The position numbers were made by a program, and so were the translations under genes. A stretch of 64,000 nt of DNA from Streptosporangium carneum (GTDB lineage: Bacteria; Actinomycetota; Actinomycetes; Streptosporangiales; Streptosporangiaceae): contig NZ_BSEV01000014.1 of the NCBI RefSeq assembly GCF_027922005.1, positions 62,001-126,000 of the forward strand, in the 5' to 3' direction. Shown piece by piece: positions 16,645 through 26,004 of the stretch (the first letter of the stretch is position 1; every line of letters starts with the position of its first letter). The notes under the pieces are model-generated. The model did not search any database and was not told where the DNA came from. It saw only the letters and a list, made by a program, of their open reading frames with translations.

Positions 16645-19059
16645 TTATACGACTTCGAGCTTCTCGGCGAAGTGACATGAGACGCCGTGGTCCTCCCCGA
16701 ACGGCCGGACCTGGGGTTCCTCGTTCACGCATCGGCTCCTGCCGATCTCGTCGAGGGTTCTGAACTTGGGGCAGCGGGTGCGGAAGCGGCAGCCCGAGGG
16801 AGGCTCCGCCGGGCTGGGAAGGTCGCCTTCGAGCAGGATGCGCCTTCTGGAACGTTCCTTGCGGGGGTCGGGAAGCGGGATGGCCGACAGCAGCGCCTGC
16901 GTGTAGGGGTGCATCGGGGTGTCATAGACCTCGCCGACCCGGCCTATCTCGGCGATCTTCCCGAGGTACATGACCGCGACCCGGTCGGCGATGTGCCGGA
17001 CCACGGCCAGGTCGTGCGCCACGAACAGGTAGGACAGGCCGAGACGGCTCTTCAGGTCCTCCAACAGGTTGATCACGCCCGCCTGGATGGAGACGTCGAG
17101 CGCGGAGACCGGCTCGTCCAGCACGACCAGCCTGGGTTCGAGGGCGAGCGCGCGGGCGATGCCGACCCGCTGGCGCTGGCCGCCGGAGAAGTCCTGCGGG
17201 TAGCGCGCGGCGTGGCCCGGATCGAGGCCGACCAGCCCGAGCAGCTCCCGGACCCTCGGCCCGGGGTTCGGGACGCCGTGCGCGCGCAGCGGCTCGGCGA
17301 CGATGTCGTAGACGGTCATCCTGGGATCCAGCGAGGCCAGCGGATCCTGGAAGACGACCTGCATGTCCCGTCGGACGGCCATCCGCTCGCGGGCGCCGAT
17401 CGTCGAGGTGTCGCGTCCCAGCACCACGATCGTGCCGCGCTGCGGCGTGGCCAGCTCGAGGATCTCCATCAGGGTGGTGGTCTTGCCGCAGCCCGACTCT
17501 CCGACCAGGCCGAGCGTCTCCGTCTCCCGGATGTCGAAGCTGATGCCGTCGACCGCGTGGACGGTGCCGACCCGCCGCCTGAAGATCGCCCCCTTCATCA
17601 GGGGATAGTTCTTGACCAGGCCGCTCACCGCCAGGACCACGGCGCGCTCGCCGCGCGGCGGCCGTACCGGCTGCTCCTGGGCGGCCCCCGCGGCCCCGGC
17701 GCTCCCTGCCGAGTTTCCTGCTGAGCCCTCTGGCGCGCCTTCCGTCACGCCCTGCGCCGGGCTCCCGGGCGCGCCGCCGTCCGCACGTTCACCGCTGTCC
17801 TCGCGCCCGCCCGCGTCGCCGCGCCCCGGGGCGGATCCGACCTGGTAGACCTCGGCGGGCGACCAGCCCGCGATCTCGATCTCCCCGGAGCGGACGCACG
17901 CGGCCAGGTGTCCCGGTGAGCCGACCGCCGCCGGCGCGGGCTCCTCCAGGACGCAGGCGGGCACGGCTATCGGGCAGCGAGGCTGGAACGGGCAGCCGGG
18001 CGGCAGCGCCGCAGGCGACGGGGGGGTCCCCCTGATCGGGACCAGCGGCTGCGCGCCGCCCTCGTCGAGGCGGGGGATGGAGCCGAGCAGGCCCATGGTG
18101 TACGGCATGCGCGAGCGGTAGTAGACGTCGTCGACTCCCCCGACCTCGACGGAACGCCCGGCGTACATGACCATGACCCTGTCGGCGAACCCCGCGACCA
18201 CCCCCAGATCATGGGTGATCATGACGATCGCCGCCCCGGTCTCCTGTTGCGCCCGTTTCAGCACCTCGAGCACCTGGGCCTGGATCGTGACGTCGAGCGC
18301 GGTGGTCGGCTCGTCGCAGATGATCACGTCGGGGTCGTTGGCGATCGCCATCGCGATCACCGCGCGCTGCCGCATGCCTCCGGAGAACTCGTGCGGGAAC
18401 GCCTTGGCGCGCTGCGCGGCGTTGGGGATGCCCACCAGGTCGAGCAACTCGACGGCCCGTTTCGCCGCCTGCTGCCTGGTGACCCTCTGGTGGATCCGCA
18501 CGGCCTCGGCGATCTGGTCGCCCACGCGGTAGACGGGGGTGAGCGCGGACAGCGGGTCCTGGAAGACCATCGAGATCGTCTTGCCCCTGAAGGCCGTCAG
18601 CGTCTTCTCCGTGGCTCCGAGGATCTCCCTGCCCAGCAGTCGCACGGAGCCGGTGACCCGGGCGTGCGACGGCAGCAGGCCCATCACCGCCAGCGAGGTG
18701 ACCGACTTGCCGGACCCCGACTCGCCGACGATGCCCAGCACCTCTCCCGGGCGGACCGCGTAGCTCACCCCCCGTACGGCGTGCACCGCGCCAGGCCCGG
18801 AGCCGAAGGTGACGTCGAGGCCGGTCACCTCCAGAACCGGCTCCCCCGCGAGCGCGGGAGCGGAGCGGCCGGGACGCGCCCGGCGCCCTTCGCGCTCCCC
18901 GCGCCGTGGGCTCTCCCCGCGGTCGGACGGCTCAGCGGGGTCCGACCGTGGGGGCGGGGCCGGGCGTCCATGCCGATCAGGACGGTCCGGGCGCTCGGGA
19001 CGCAGGGCCTGGCCGTTGCGGGACCGCGCGCCCGCCGGGCAGTCGTCGCGCTCGCTCAC
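16645..19059 (-). CDS. fused double ATP-binding protein of an oligopeptide ABC importer (OppD-OppF fusion)
   Basis: 804 residues joining two ABC ATPases that are usually separate OppD and OppF. The N-terminal about 75 residues are Arg/Pro-rich and low complexity. Domain 1 has Walker A GESGSGKS, signature FSGGMRQR and Walker B VIICDEPTTALD, and ends with the Opp C-terminal Cys motif (PFQPRCPIA). A Gly/Ala-rich linker follows, then domain 2 with GESGCGKT, FSGGQRQR and LVVLDEPVSALD and a second Cys motif. The start is GTG 19059 (AGAGG upstream), overlapping the permease stop by GTGA. An open frame runs further upstream but is shadow of the permease. Confidence 0.92.
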   Translation of the reverse strand: MSERDDCPAGARSRNGQALRPERPDRPDRHGRPAPPPRSDPAEPSDRGESPRRGEREGRRARPGRSAPALAGEPVLEVTGLDVTFGSGPGAVHAVRGVSYAVRPGEVLGIVGESGSGKSVTSLAVMGLLPSHARVTGSVRLLGREILGATEKTLTAFRGKTISMVFQDPLSALTPVYRVGDQIAEAVRIHQRVTRQQAAKRAVELLDLVGIPNAAQRAKAFPHEFSGGMRQRAVIAMAIANDPDVIICDEPTTALDVTIQAQVLEVLKRAQQETGAAIVMITHDLGVVAGFADRVMVMYAGRSVEVGGVDDVYYRSRMPYTMGLLGSIPRLDEGGAQPLVPIRGTPPSPAALPPGCPFQPRCPIAVPACVLEEPAPAAVGSPGHLAACVRSGEIEIAGWSPAEVYQVGSAPGRGDAGGREDSGERADGGAPGSPAQGVTEGAPEGSAGNSAGSAGAAGAAQEQPVRPPRGERAVVLAVSGLVKNYPLMKGAIFRRRVGTVHAVDGISFDIRETETLGLVGESGCGKTTTLMEILELATPQRGTIVVLGRDTSTIGARERMAVRRDMQVVFQDPLASLDPRMTVYDIVAEPLRAHGVPNPGPRVRELLGLVGLDPGHAARYPQDFSGGQRQRVGIARALALEPRLVVLDEPVSALDVSIQAGVINLLEDLKSRLGLSYLFVAHDLAVVRHIADRVAVMYLGKIAEIGRVGEVYDTPMHPYTQALLSAIPLPDPRKERSRRRILLEGDLPSPAEPPSGCRFRTRCPKFRTLDEIGRSRCVNEEPQVRPFGEDHGVSCHFAEKLEVV

Positions 19060-19967
19060 TGTCCGCACCTCTTCGCTGTGGGATCGAAGGCGTCGCGCAG
19101 GGAGTCGCCGACCAGGTTCACCGCGAGCACGGTGACGATCAGCAGCCCGGCGCAGAACCAGAACGTCCACGGGGCGTACACGGCCGTCTTGGCGCCGTCG
19201 GCGATGAGGCTGCCCAGCGAGACGTCGGGCGGCTGGATGCCGAAACCGAAGTAGGACAGAGAGGTCTCGGTGAGGATCGCGGCGCTGACGTTCAGCGTCG
19301 CGTCCACGACCAGCAACGAGGACATGTTCGGGATGACGTGCCGAAAGATGATCTTTATCGGCGGAACGCCCATGAACCTGGCCGCTTGGATGAACTCCCG
19401 CTCCTTGAGGGAGACGGTCATGCTTCGGACGATCTTCGAGGTGACCATCCAGAGGAACAGCGCGAGCACGAGCACGAACAGCGGCCACTGCCCGCCGGCG
19501 AAGAGCGGCGACATGATCGCCAAGATCAGGAAGGCGGGCAGCACGAGCAGCAGGTCGGTGATCCAGGTCAGCGCCCGGTCGGTCCAGCCCATGAAGTATC
19601 CGGCGAAGGCGCCGACCACCGCCGCCAGCGTGGTGCCGACCACGGCGGCGAGCAGCCCGACGACGAGCGACTTCTGCATGCCGCGCAACGTGACCGCGTA
19701 CACGTCGGCGCCCGTCTGCAGGGTGCCCCACCAGTGCTCGGGCGAGGGCGGCTGCAGGAAGGCCATGAAGTCCTTGTCGGTGTAGGACCACTTTCCGGCA
19801 TACGGCCCGGCGAACGCCAGCAGGAACATCAGCCCGAGGAGCGCGAATCCGATCCGGCCCTGATGGGAGCCGAAGAAACGGCCCGCGACCACCCGGAACC
19901 GGGACGGCGCCTCGATTTTGTCGATGTCCGCCCGCTGCTCGGCGAGCTCCTCGTCGGTGATGGTCAT
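19056..19967 (-). CDS. oligopeptide ABC importer permease (DppC/OppC-like)
   Basis: 303-residue inner-membrane permease with an N-terminal cytosolic tail, a first helix at about 40-60 and the BPD_transp_1 domain with further helices. The EAA loop that contacts the ATPase is visible as EREFIQAARFMGVPPIKIIF. The start is ATG 19967 with GAGGGAAAAG upstream; it lies 8 bases after the DppB-like gene and overlaps the ATPase gene by 4. Confidence 0.92.
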   Translation of the reverse strand: MTITDEELAEQRADIDKIEAPSRFRVVAGRFFGSHQGRIGFALLGLMFLLAFAGPYAGKWSYTDKDFMAFLQPPSPEHWWGTLQTGADVYAVTLRGMQKSLVVGLLAAVVGTTLAAVVGAFAGYFMGWTDRALTWITDLLLVLPAFLILAIMSPLFAGGQWPLFVLVLALFLWMVTSKIVRSMTVSLKEREFIQAARFMGVPPIKIIFRHVIPNMSSLLVVDATLNVSAAILTETSLSYFGFGIQPPDVSLGSLIADGAKTAVYAPWTFWFCAGLLIVTVLAVNLVGDSLRDAFDPTAKRCGQ

Positions 19968-19975
19968 CTTTTCCC

Positions 19976-20959
19976 TCACCCCACCCGGACCCGGGGGTCG
20001 AGGACCGCGTGGAGAACGTCGGATGCCAGGGACGCCACCAGCACCGCGAAGGCCGCGAAGCAGCTGATCGCCGCGACGGTGTTGACGTCGTTGGTTGAGA
20101 TGGAGTCGACCAGCCACTCGCCCATGCCGTGCCAGCCGAAGATCTTCTCGGTGAAGGTGGTGCCGACCAGCAGCGCGCCGAAGGTGAAGGCGAAGTAGGT
20201 GACCGCCGGGATCAGCGCGGTGCGCAGCGCGTGCCTGATCAGCGCCGTACGGCGGCGCAGTCCCTTGGCCATGGCCGTGCGGACGAAGTCGGCGCCCAGC
20301 ACGTCGAGCATCATGTTGCGCTGGTAGCGGCTGTAGACGGCGATCAGTCCCAGCGACAGGGAGAGCGTGGGCAGGATCAGGTGTTGCAGGCGGTCCACCA
20401 GCTGGGTGAGGAATCCGCCCTCGAGTCCGGGCGTCGTCTCGCCGCTGACCAGGAAGACCTGGACGCCGACCAGCTCGTTGAACCAGACCGCGCCGATGAT
20501 CAGGATGTTGGCGAGCACGACCGTGGGCACGGCGAGGACCGCGAAGGACGCCCCGGTCGACAACCGGTCGAACACGCCGTACTGCCTGACCGCCGCGTAG
20601 GCGCCGACGAGCACGCCCGTGAGGCTGCCGAGGACCAGCCCGACGGTGATCAGGCGCAGCGTGACGCCGATCCGCCGTCCGAGGTCCTCGTTGACCGACC
20701 CGCCGGTCACCGTCTTGCCGAAGTCACCGTGCACGACGTCACCCGCCCAGGTCAGGTAGCGCTCGACCAGCGGGGTCTGGTCGTTGAGGTTCAGCTCGGT
20801 GAGGCGCGCGTCGATGACCGCCGGCGGGATCGGCGGGTTGCGGCCCTCGTAGTTGGACCGGGGATCGAGCGCGCTCGCGGCCAGCGCGTAGGCCAGGCTC
20901 GTGGCGACGACGATCAGCACCAGATAGTTGAGCAGCCTGCGGAGAAGGAACCCCGCCAT
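19976..20959 (-). CDS. oligopeptide ABC importer permease (DppB/OppB-like), first gene of operon
   Basis: 327-residue permease beginning GFLLRRLLNYLVLIVVATS, the standard OppB/DppB N-terminal helix, with the conserved EAA-like loop DFVRTAMAKGLRRRTALIRH. ATG 20959 is chosen because AAGGGGGG precedes it; an in-frame ATG at 20974 lies upstream of that ribosome site. It opens an operon of two permeases, fused ATPase and binding protein. The promoter should lie in the 197-base gap to the AAA+ gene, where I see no clear consensus boxes. Confidence 0.92.
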   Translation of the reverse strand: MAGFLLRRLLNYLVLIVVATSLAYALAASALDPRSNYEGRNPPIPPAVIDARLTELNLNDQTPLVERYLTWAGDVVHGDFGKTVTGGSVNEDLGRRIGVTLRLITVGLVLGSLTGVLVGAYAAVRQYGVFDRLSTGASFAVLAVPTVVLANILIIGAVWFNELVGVQVFLVSGETTPGLEGGFLTQLVDRLQHLILPTLSLSLGLIAVYSRYQRNMMLDVLGADFVRTAMAKGLRRRTALIRHALRTALIPAVTYFAFTFGALLVGTTFTEKIFGWHGMGEWLVDSISTNDVNTVAAISCFAAFAVLVASLASDVLHAVLDPRVRVG

Positions 20960-21156
20960 CGTGCCCCCCTTCACCGTCGTCCCTGTTGTCGGTGGCCATC
21001 CTGCTACATCTTGCGGCCAGTCAACTACAGGGAGTGCTCAATCGGGGGTTCGATCTCAGTCAAGGGCGGTGTTTACCACGCTATCTCGCGAGTGCGCGAA
21101 CGGGGAACCACAGGTCAACGGAGGCGCGCTGAACACCGACAACCGGGATCAAGGGG

Positions 21157-23499
21157 TCAGCGGTCGGCCAGCTCGTCCACGGCGGCGCGCAGGTCCGCAC
21201 TGGTGATGGTGGTCAGGTCGGCGGCGGTGGCGGTGCCCCCGTCGAGGGCGGCCAGGCGCACGTCCCTGCGCATCGCGGCGCGCTCGAACAGCGAGCGCGC
21301 GAACCTGCCGTTGCCGAGGTCGTCGATCAGGCCGTCGTCGCAGACCCAGGTGAAGACCTCGGCCAGGTCGCGGCGGGCGGCCTCGTCGAACCGGTCGCCC
21401 GCCCCTTCCGCGAGCAGCTCGGCGATCTCGGCCAGCTCGCCGGGCGAGTAGGAGGGGAAGTGCACGCGCTGGCCGAACCTGCTGGCCAGGCCGGGGTTGG
21501 TCGACAGGAAGGAGTCCATCTCCCGCTCGTATCCGGCCAGGATGACCACCAGCCGGTCTCGGTCGTCCTCGGCCCGTTTGAGCAGCGTCTGCACGGCCTC
21601 GGTCCCGAAGGCGTCCCCCCCGGAGTAACCGGGGTTGACCAGGCTGTAGGCCTCGTCGATGAACAGCACCCCGCCGAGCGCCCTGTCGACCAGCTCGTTC
21701 GTCTTGATCGCGGTCGCGCCGAGGTGCTGGCCGACCAGGTCGGCCCGCTGGGCCTCGACCACGTGTGGCTGGGCGAGCAGGCCCAGCGCGGCGAAGATGC
21801 GGCCCAGGATCCGGGCCACGGTGGTCTTGCCGGTGCCGGGCGGCCCGGTGAAGACGAAGTGCCGCATCTGGGGAGGCGTGGGCAGGCCACGCTCCTGGCG
21901 CATCCTGGCCACCCTGAGCTGCGCGGTGATCGCGTGCACCTGCTGCTTGACCGGCTCGAGGCCCGCCATCCGGTCGAGGTCGGCCAGCGCCTCCTCCAGG
22001 GAGGGCGTGGCCTGGTAGCCCCGGTAGCGGGCGGTGAGCTCCTCGAACGCCTTGGCGACGTCGCCCGCGGTCGTGGTCACCAGGTCCTCGGTCGTCGGGG
22101 AGCCTCCCGCGCCGACGACCCGCACGTCACGGGCCTGCGCCGCGGCCTCGACAAGGCTGCGGACGAACCGGGCGTTGCCCAGGTCGTCCACGAGCGCGCG
22201 CCGGTGCACGTCCTCGAACCGGGCGAGCAGCGCGGGGTGGGCGTCCTGCGCCATCCGGTCGCCGCGCCGCCGCTGCAGCAGCTCGGTGATCTCCAGCAGC
22301 TCCTGCGGCGCGTAACTCGGGAAGCGGACCCGGCTGGAGAACCGGCTCGACAGGCCGGGGTTCGAGGACAGGAACCCGCCCATCTCCTTCTCGTATCCGG
22401 CCAGGATGATGATCAACCGGTCGCGGTCGTCCTCGGCCCGCTTGAGCAGCGTCTGCACCGCCTCCGCGCCGAAGCGGTCCGGCTGGCCGTCCCCGGAGTT
22501 GATCAGGCCGTAGGCCTCGTCGATGAACAGCACCCCGCCGAGCGCCCTGTCGACCAGCTCGTTCGTCTTGATCGCGGTCGCGCCGAGGAACTCCCCGACC
22601 AGGTCGGCCCGCTGGGCCTCGACCACGTAGGGGGTCTCGAGCAGGCCGAAGGCGTAGAAGATCTTCGCGACGGTCCTGGCCACGCTGGTCTTGCCGGTGC
22701 CGGGCGGGCCGACGAACACGAAGTGGCGCATCGGCGGCTCGGTGGAGTATCCCGCCTCCTTGCGCAGCCGCGCCGCCTCGATCGAGGCGGCGATGGAGCG
22801 GACCTGCTCCTTCACCGGGGCAAGGCCGATCATGCCGTCCAGCTCGCCCAGTGCCTCCTCGACCGAGATGGGCGGCGGCGTGGAGCGGTCGTTGGACGCG
22901 GGAGGGGGCTGCCCGCCCTCGCGGGCCCTGAGCCTGACGCGCTGCTCGCCCATCTCCAGCGCGGCCCTGGCCTGACGAGCCTGGACGAAGCGGTAGACGA
23001 GCACGGCGGCGGCCACGCCGTAGGCGGCCCACAGGGCCAGGCCCGGCGAGACCAGGGCGAACACCGCCGCGGCCAGCGCGGCGGGCACAAGCGCCATGAG
23101 GGTGGTCACCCACGGCGGAACCCAGCGGATGAGGTGGGCGGCCCCCGCCACCGGCAGGGCGAGGACCATCAACGCCATCGGGGTCGGCTGTCCGGGTCCG
23201 TACAGGCTCTGGAAGACCGGCAGGAGCAGCAGCCACCCGAGCACGACGACCAGTGTGGCCGCGGCCCGGGGGAAGCGAAGGGTCAGCGCCGCGAAGCCGA
23301 GCAGGGACATCGTGAGGAAGAACGCGGTGAACGGCGACCAGCCCATGGCCAGCGCCAGCCCGACCGCCACGACCAGCACGGCGACGTGGATCAGCCTGCG
23401 CAGCCCGGGAGAGAGCTGGAAATAACGCAGCCGCACCTGTTCGAACGCATCCCGCATCGCGGCCCGCCCCGCAGGCCGGGCCCTGTCGGGTTCCCGCAT
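21157..23499 (-). CDS. membrane-anchored double CbxX/CfqX-type AAA+ ATPase
   Basis: 780 residues. The N-terminal 150-170 residues contain several hydrophobic helices (AVLVVAVGLALAMGW, TLVVVLGWLLLLPVF and others). Two tandem AAA+ modules follow, about residues 240-480 and 510-775, each with Walker A GPPGTGKT, Walker B VLFIDEAY and a C-terminal lid with NARFVRSL or NGRFARSL. Relatives include SpoVK and the EccA chaperones of type VII secretion, as well as rubisco activase CbxX. No ESX genes are near, so the substrate is unknown. ATG 23499 follows GGAGGCG. The modules share a 79-base identical DNA stretch. Confidence 0.88.
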   Translation of the reverse strand: MREPDRARPAGRAAMRDAFEQVRLRYFQLSPGLRRLIHVAVLVVAVGLALAMGWSPFTAFFLTMSLLGFAALTLRFPRAAATLVVVLGWLLLLPVFQSLYGPGQPTPMALMVLALPVAGAAHLIRWVPPWVTTLMALVPAALAAAVFALVSPGLALWAAYGVAAAVLVYRFVQARQARAALEMGEQRVRLRAREGGQPPPASNDRSTPPPISVEEALGELDGMIGLAPVKEQVRSIAASIEAARLRKEAGYSTEPPMRHFVFVGPPGTGKTSVARTVAKIFYAFGLLETPYVVEAQRADLVGEFLGATAIKTNELVDRALGGVLFIDEAYGLINSGDGQPDRFGAEAVQTLLKRAEDDRDRLIIILAGYEKEMGGFLSSNPGLSSRFSSRVRFPSYAPQELLEITELLQRRRGDRMAQDAHPALLARFEDVHRRALVDDLGNARFVRSLVEAAAQARDVRVVGAGGSPTTEDLVTTTAGDVAKAFEELTARYRGYQATPSLEEALADLDRMAGLEPVKQQVHAITAQLRVARMRQERGLPTPPQMRHFVFTGPPGTGKTTVARILGRIFAALGLLAQPHVVEAQRADLVGQHLGATAIKTNELVDRALGGVLFIDEAYSLVNPGYSGGDAFGTEAVQTLLKRAEDDRDRLVVILAGYEREMDSFLSTNPGLASRFGQRVHFPSYSPGELAEIAELLAEGAGDRFDEAARRDLAEVFTWVCDDGLIDDLGNGRFARSLFERAAMRRDVRLAALDGGTATAADLTTITSADLRAAVDELADR
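21646..21724 (-). repeat. 79-bp exact repeat, copy in second AAA+ module
   Basis: Identical base for base to 22510-22588. It encodes the Walker B region ending before FIDEAY, through NELVDRALGGV. The flanks diverge immediately. Confidence 0.8.
22510..22588 (-). repeat. 79-bp exact repeat, copy in first AAA+ module
   Basis: Matches 21646-21724 exactly, 864 bases away in the same orientation. Both copies are in the same reading frame of one gene, so unequal recombination between them would remove one hybrid module in frame. Confidence 0.8.
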
Positions 23500-23755
23500 C
23501 ACGCCTCCCCGGTCCGCCCCCGGTTATACCGCACCGGGAAGACGTTTGCGCGCGCGTGGACGCCACGCCACGCCGCTGCACTGACACGATCAGATAAACG
23601 GATGAGACCGGATGAACCCCACGATCCGGGTGCCGAGTTCCTGCCCCGCCTTCCGGCGCCGAAACTGCCCGCCCAGCCGCCGTTCCCGCGACGGCGGCGA
23701 GCCTCCGCCCGGGGACGTCCCCGCCAGACGCCTCACCCGGGCCGCCCCGCCGGGA

Positions 23756-25693
23756 TCACTCGGCCCGGGTCGCCCCGCCCCGAAGGCGGCGGGCACGGTC
23801 GCGGCCCTGGTCCCGGCCCTGGTGACGGCCGGGATACTCGGCGACCACGACCTGTTCGGGGGTGATCCTGAGCACGTCGGCCTCGGCGTCGCCGACCGCG
23901 ACGCCGCGCACCTCGACCCAGAATCGGCGCTCCAGCGGATCGGCGACGAACACCGCCACCCTCGGGTCCCGCTCCGCGGCCTCCCAGGCGTCGTCGGCGG
24001 CGATCAGCCTCAGTTCGCCGCTCGCGCTGACCGAGCTGACCGCGCCGACGGCCAGCGCCCTCGGCCCGCCGGGGTCGGCGTAGGCGAGGACGACCTCGCG
24101 GGCGTGGGTGAAGGCGCGCCGCACCTCGCCGCTGAGGCCGACCGGCGCCCTCATGTCGCCGGGCAGCCTGTGGCCCCGGCTCTCGCACATGGCCAGGGCG
24201 GATCGCCAGGGCCCCGGCGCGCCTCGCCACCACGCCCGCGCCGACCTGACGGCGAACACCCCGACCAGCGCGGCCAGCGTCGTGATCCCCGTCCACCACG
24301 CCCATTCGCCCAGCGCCGCGGGAAGCACGAGCGGCGCCACGGCCGCCGCGCCCGCGAACGCGAGCGCGAGCGACGCGGCGACCAGCAGGGTCCGCGCGAC
24401 CACGAGCCAGCGGTCGGCGGCGAGCACCTGGTCGAGGCAGCGGGCCAGCCCGCCCCTGGCGCGCGTCCAGACGAGCGCGGGCGGGACGGCCAGCGCGAGA
24501 AGGGCGGGTCCCTGTGCGCCGAGGAGCCCGGCCGCCAGGGCGACCACCGCCAGCGCCGACCACGCCCGGCCCACGAGCAGCCACAGGGTCGCGTTGACGT
24601 TCCGCCTGGCCGTACGGTCCCGGTGGACCGCGGTGAACTCGGCCAGCGCCCTGACCGGGCGGCCCCGCCACGCCTCGACCGGCACCCGCAGGGCGAGCGT
24701 GGCCGCGCCGTTGAGGAGGACCACCGCCGCCAGCCCCGCCCACACGCCTCCCGGTGGATCGGGTGGCCACGGGGCCTCGAGCAGCGAGTCGAGGGACGGC
24801 GGCGGGAGGACAAGAGGGGGAAGGGTGACGATCGCCGCCGTGTAGGCGACGACCGCGGCCAGCGTGGCCGAGACGGACGCGCCGAGCCACGGGTCACGGA
24901 CGAGCATGCCGAGGACGTAACGCCAGAGCCTGACCCTGCGGCCCTGACCGAACGTGACGGCCAGGACCGCGAGCAGCGCGGCCGCGCCGCCGATCCTCGC
25001 CTCCGGGGTCAGGCCGAACCCGAACGCGACCACCATGACCGCGACGAGCACCGCGGCCAGCAGGACGCGGACCTGCCGGGACCACATCTCCAGCGCGTGC
25101 CTGGCGCGGCCGGTCTCGCGGGGGTCGATCGGCCAGGCGGGGTCGTGGTGGCCCCTCGGGCGCTCCCAGCGCAGGAAGGCCAGGCCGAGGTTGATCCTCG
25201 CGCCGGGGTGGTCGGCCGCGAGGCGCAACGCGGTGCGGTAGGCGCTCTCCGCGCGCCGGTGCTCGCCGCGCAGCAGCGCGAGGTCGCCGACGAGGACGTG
25301 CGGATCCGGCTCGCCGGGCGCGTAGCGGGCGGCCCTGGCCGCCTGCGCGGACGACTCCCGCCAGCGTCCCGGCACCCGCCGCAGGGCCGCTCCGAGACGG
25401 AGCCTGGCCGCCCAGGACCCGGGAGCCAGCCGTACGGCCTCCTCCGCGGCGGCCACGGCCTCCGCGGCGCGACCGAGCCGTTCGAAGGCGAGGCTCGCCA
25501 GCCGGTACCCCCAGTCCGCTCCGGCTTCGGCCGTGGGGTCGCGGTCGACCGCGTGACGGGCAGCCTCCAGCGCGGCCTCCGGCTGGTCGCGGTCAAGCCA
25601 GGCGACGGCCGCCGCGCACCATTCGCGTGGGTCGCCGGGATCCGCGGGGGACGGGACGGGGTCGGGGTCCTGCCTGTCCGGGCCGCTCACCAC
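23756..25693 (-). CDS. TPR-repeat integral membrane protein of unknown function
   Basis: 645 residues. The first 170 contain about four tetratricopeptide repeats (for example EAALEAARHAVDRDP, AVAAAEEAVRLAPGSW, AESAYRTALRLAADHPGARINLG). The middle, about 200-500, has around eight to ten hydrophobic helices, followed by a soluble C-terminal domain rich in beta-type sequence and a basic HQGRDQGRDR tail. Such proteins scaffold partners at the membrane, but no specific family is recognised. GTG 25693 or the adjacent GTG 25690 is the start. A GTCACCAC-type repeat array lies directly upstream. Confidence 0.75.
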   Translation of the reverse strand: MVSGPDRQDPDPVPSPADPGDPREWCAAAVAWLDRDQPEAALEAARHAVDRDPTAEAGADWGYRLASLAFERLGRAAEAVAAAEEAVRLAPGSWAARLRLGAALRRVPGRWRESSAQAARAARYAPGEPDPHVLVGDLALLRGEHRRAESAYRTALRLAADHPGARINLGLAFLRWERPRGHHDPAWPIDPRETGRARHALEMWSRQVRVLLAAVLVAVMVVAFGFGLTPEARIGGAAALLAVLAVTFGQGRRVRLWRYVLGMLVRDPWLGASVSATLAAVVAYTAAIVTLPPLVLPPPSLDSLLEAPWPPDPPGGVWAGLAAVVLLNGAATLALRVPVEAWRGRPVRALAEFTAVHRDRTARRNVNATLWLLVGRAWSALAVVALAAGLLGAQGPALLALAVPPALVWTRARGGLARCLDQVLAADRWLVVARTLLVAASLALAFAGAAAVAPLVLPAALGEWAWWTGITTLAALVGVFAVRSARAWWRGAPGPWRSALAMCESRGHRLPGDMRAPVGLSGEVRRAFTHAREVVLAYADPGGPRALAVGAVSSVSASGELRLIAADDAWEAAERDPRVAVFVADPLERRFWVEVRGVAVGDAEADVLRITPEQVVVAEYPGRHQGRDQGRDRARRLRGGATRAE

Positions 25694-25708
25694 CGCGCCA
25701 CCCCCGGT

Positions 25709-25778
25709 GCCACCACCGGCGTCACCATCGCGTCACCACTGGTGTCACCACCGCATCACCACCGGCGTCACCACTGCG
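25709..25778. repeat. degenerate 11-12 bp tandem array upstream of the TPR gene
   Basis: Six units of the form GTCACCACYGGC, 11-12 bases each, end 16 bases upstream of the TPR gene GTG start. On the gene strand each reads GGTGGTGAC-like, so the array offers repeated GGTG ribosome-site-like cores and GTG codons. Confidence 0.55.
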
Positions 25779-25847
25779 GCTCACGGCCCTCGCGCTGACT
25801 CCTCACGACCGCCATCGTGCGCGGGAGATCACTTTTTGCCTAGATAG

Positions 25848-25887
25848 CGGATATATCCCTGTATCTCTCTAGAGAGGTCGGATATAT
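25848..25887. promoter_or_regulatory. nested palindromes in an AT-rich patch, likely operator for the MFS gene
   Basis: GGATATATCC (25849-25858) and CTCTCTAGAGAG (25865-25876) are perfect palindromes. CGGATATAT also recurs as a direct repeat at 25848 and 25879, and TATATCC/GGATATA form outer inverted arms. The patch is conspicuously AT-rich for this genome and sits 120-160 bases before the efflux gene, suggesting a repressor site. No regulator gene is adjacent. Confidence 0.5.
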
Positions 25888-26004
25888 GAGAACAAGATGC
25901 GCATTTACCTGCAAACCGATCTCCCAATCATGGCCCGCCCACTACCCGACTTCGCCTAAGCTGCGTCGCATGTTCGTCGAGGCCGGCATCTCCTGCAGCG
26001 GCCT

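Noticed and set aside
16645..19791. Single frame extending the fused ATPase upstream by 240 codons
   Set aside because: The extra part is Arg-rich shadow of the permease gene, whose true frame encodes clear membrane helices. GTG 19059 with a ribosome site marks the real start.
23612..25798. 728-codon frame antisense to the TPR gene
   Set aside because: Arg/Gly/Pro-rich shadow with no motifs; the opposite strand shows TPR repeats and membrane helices.
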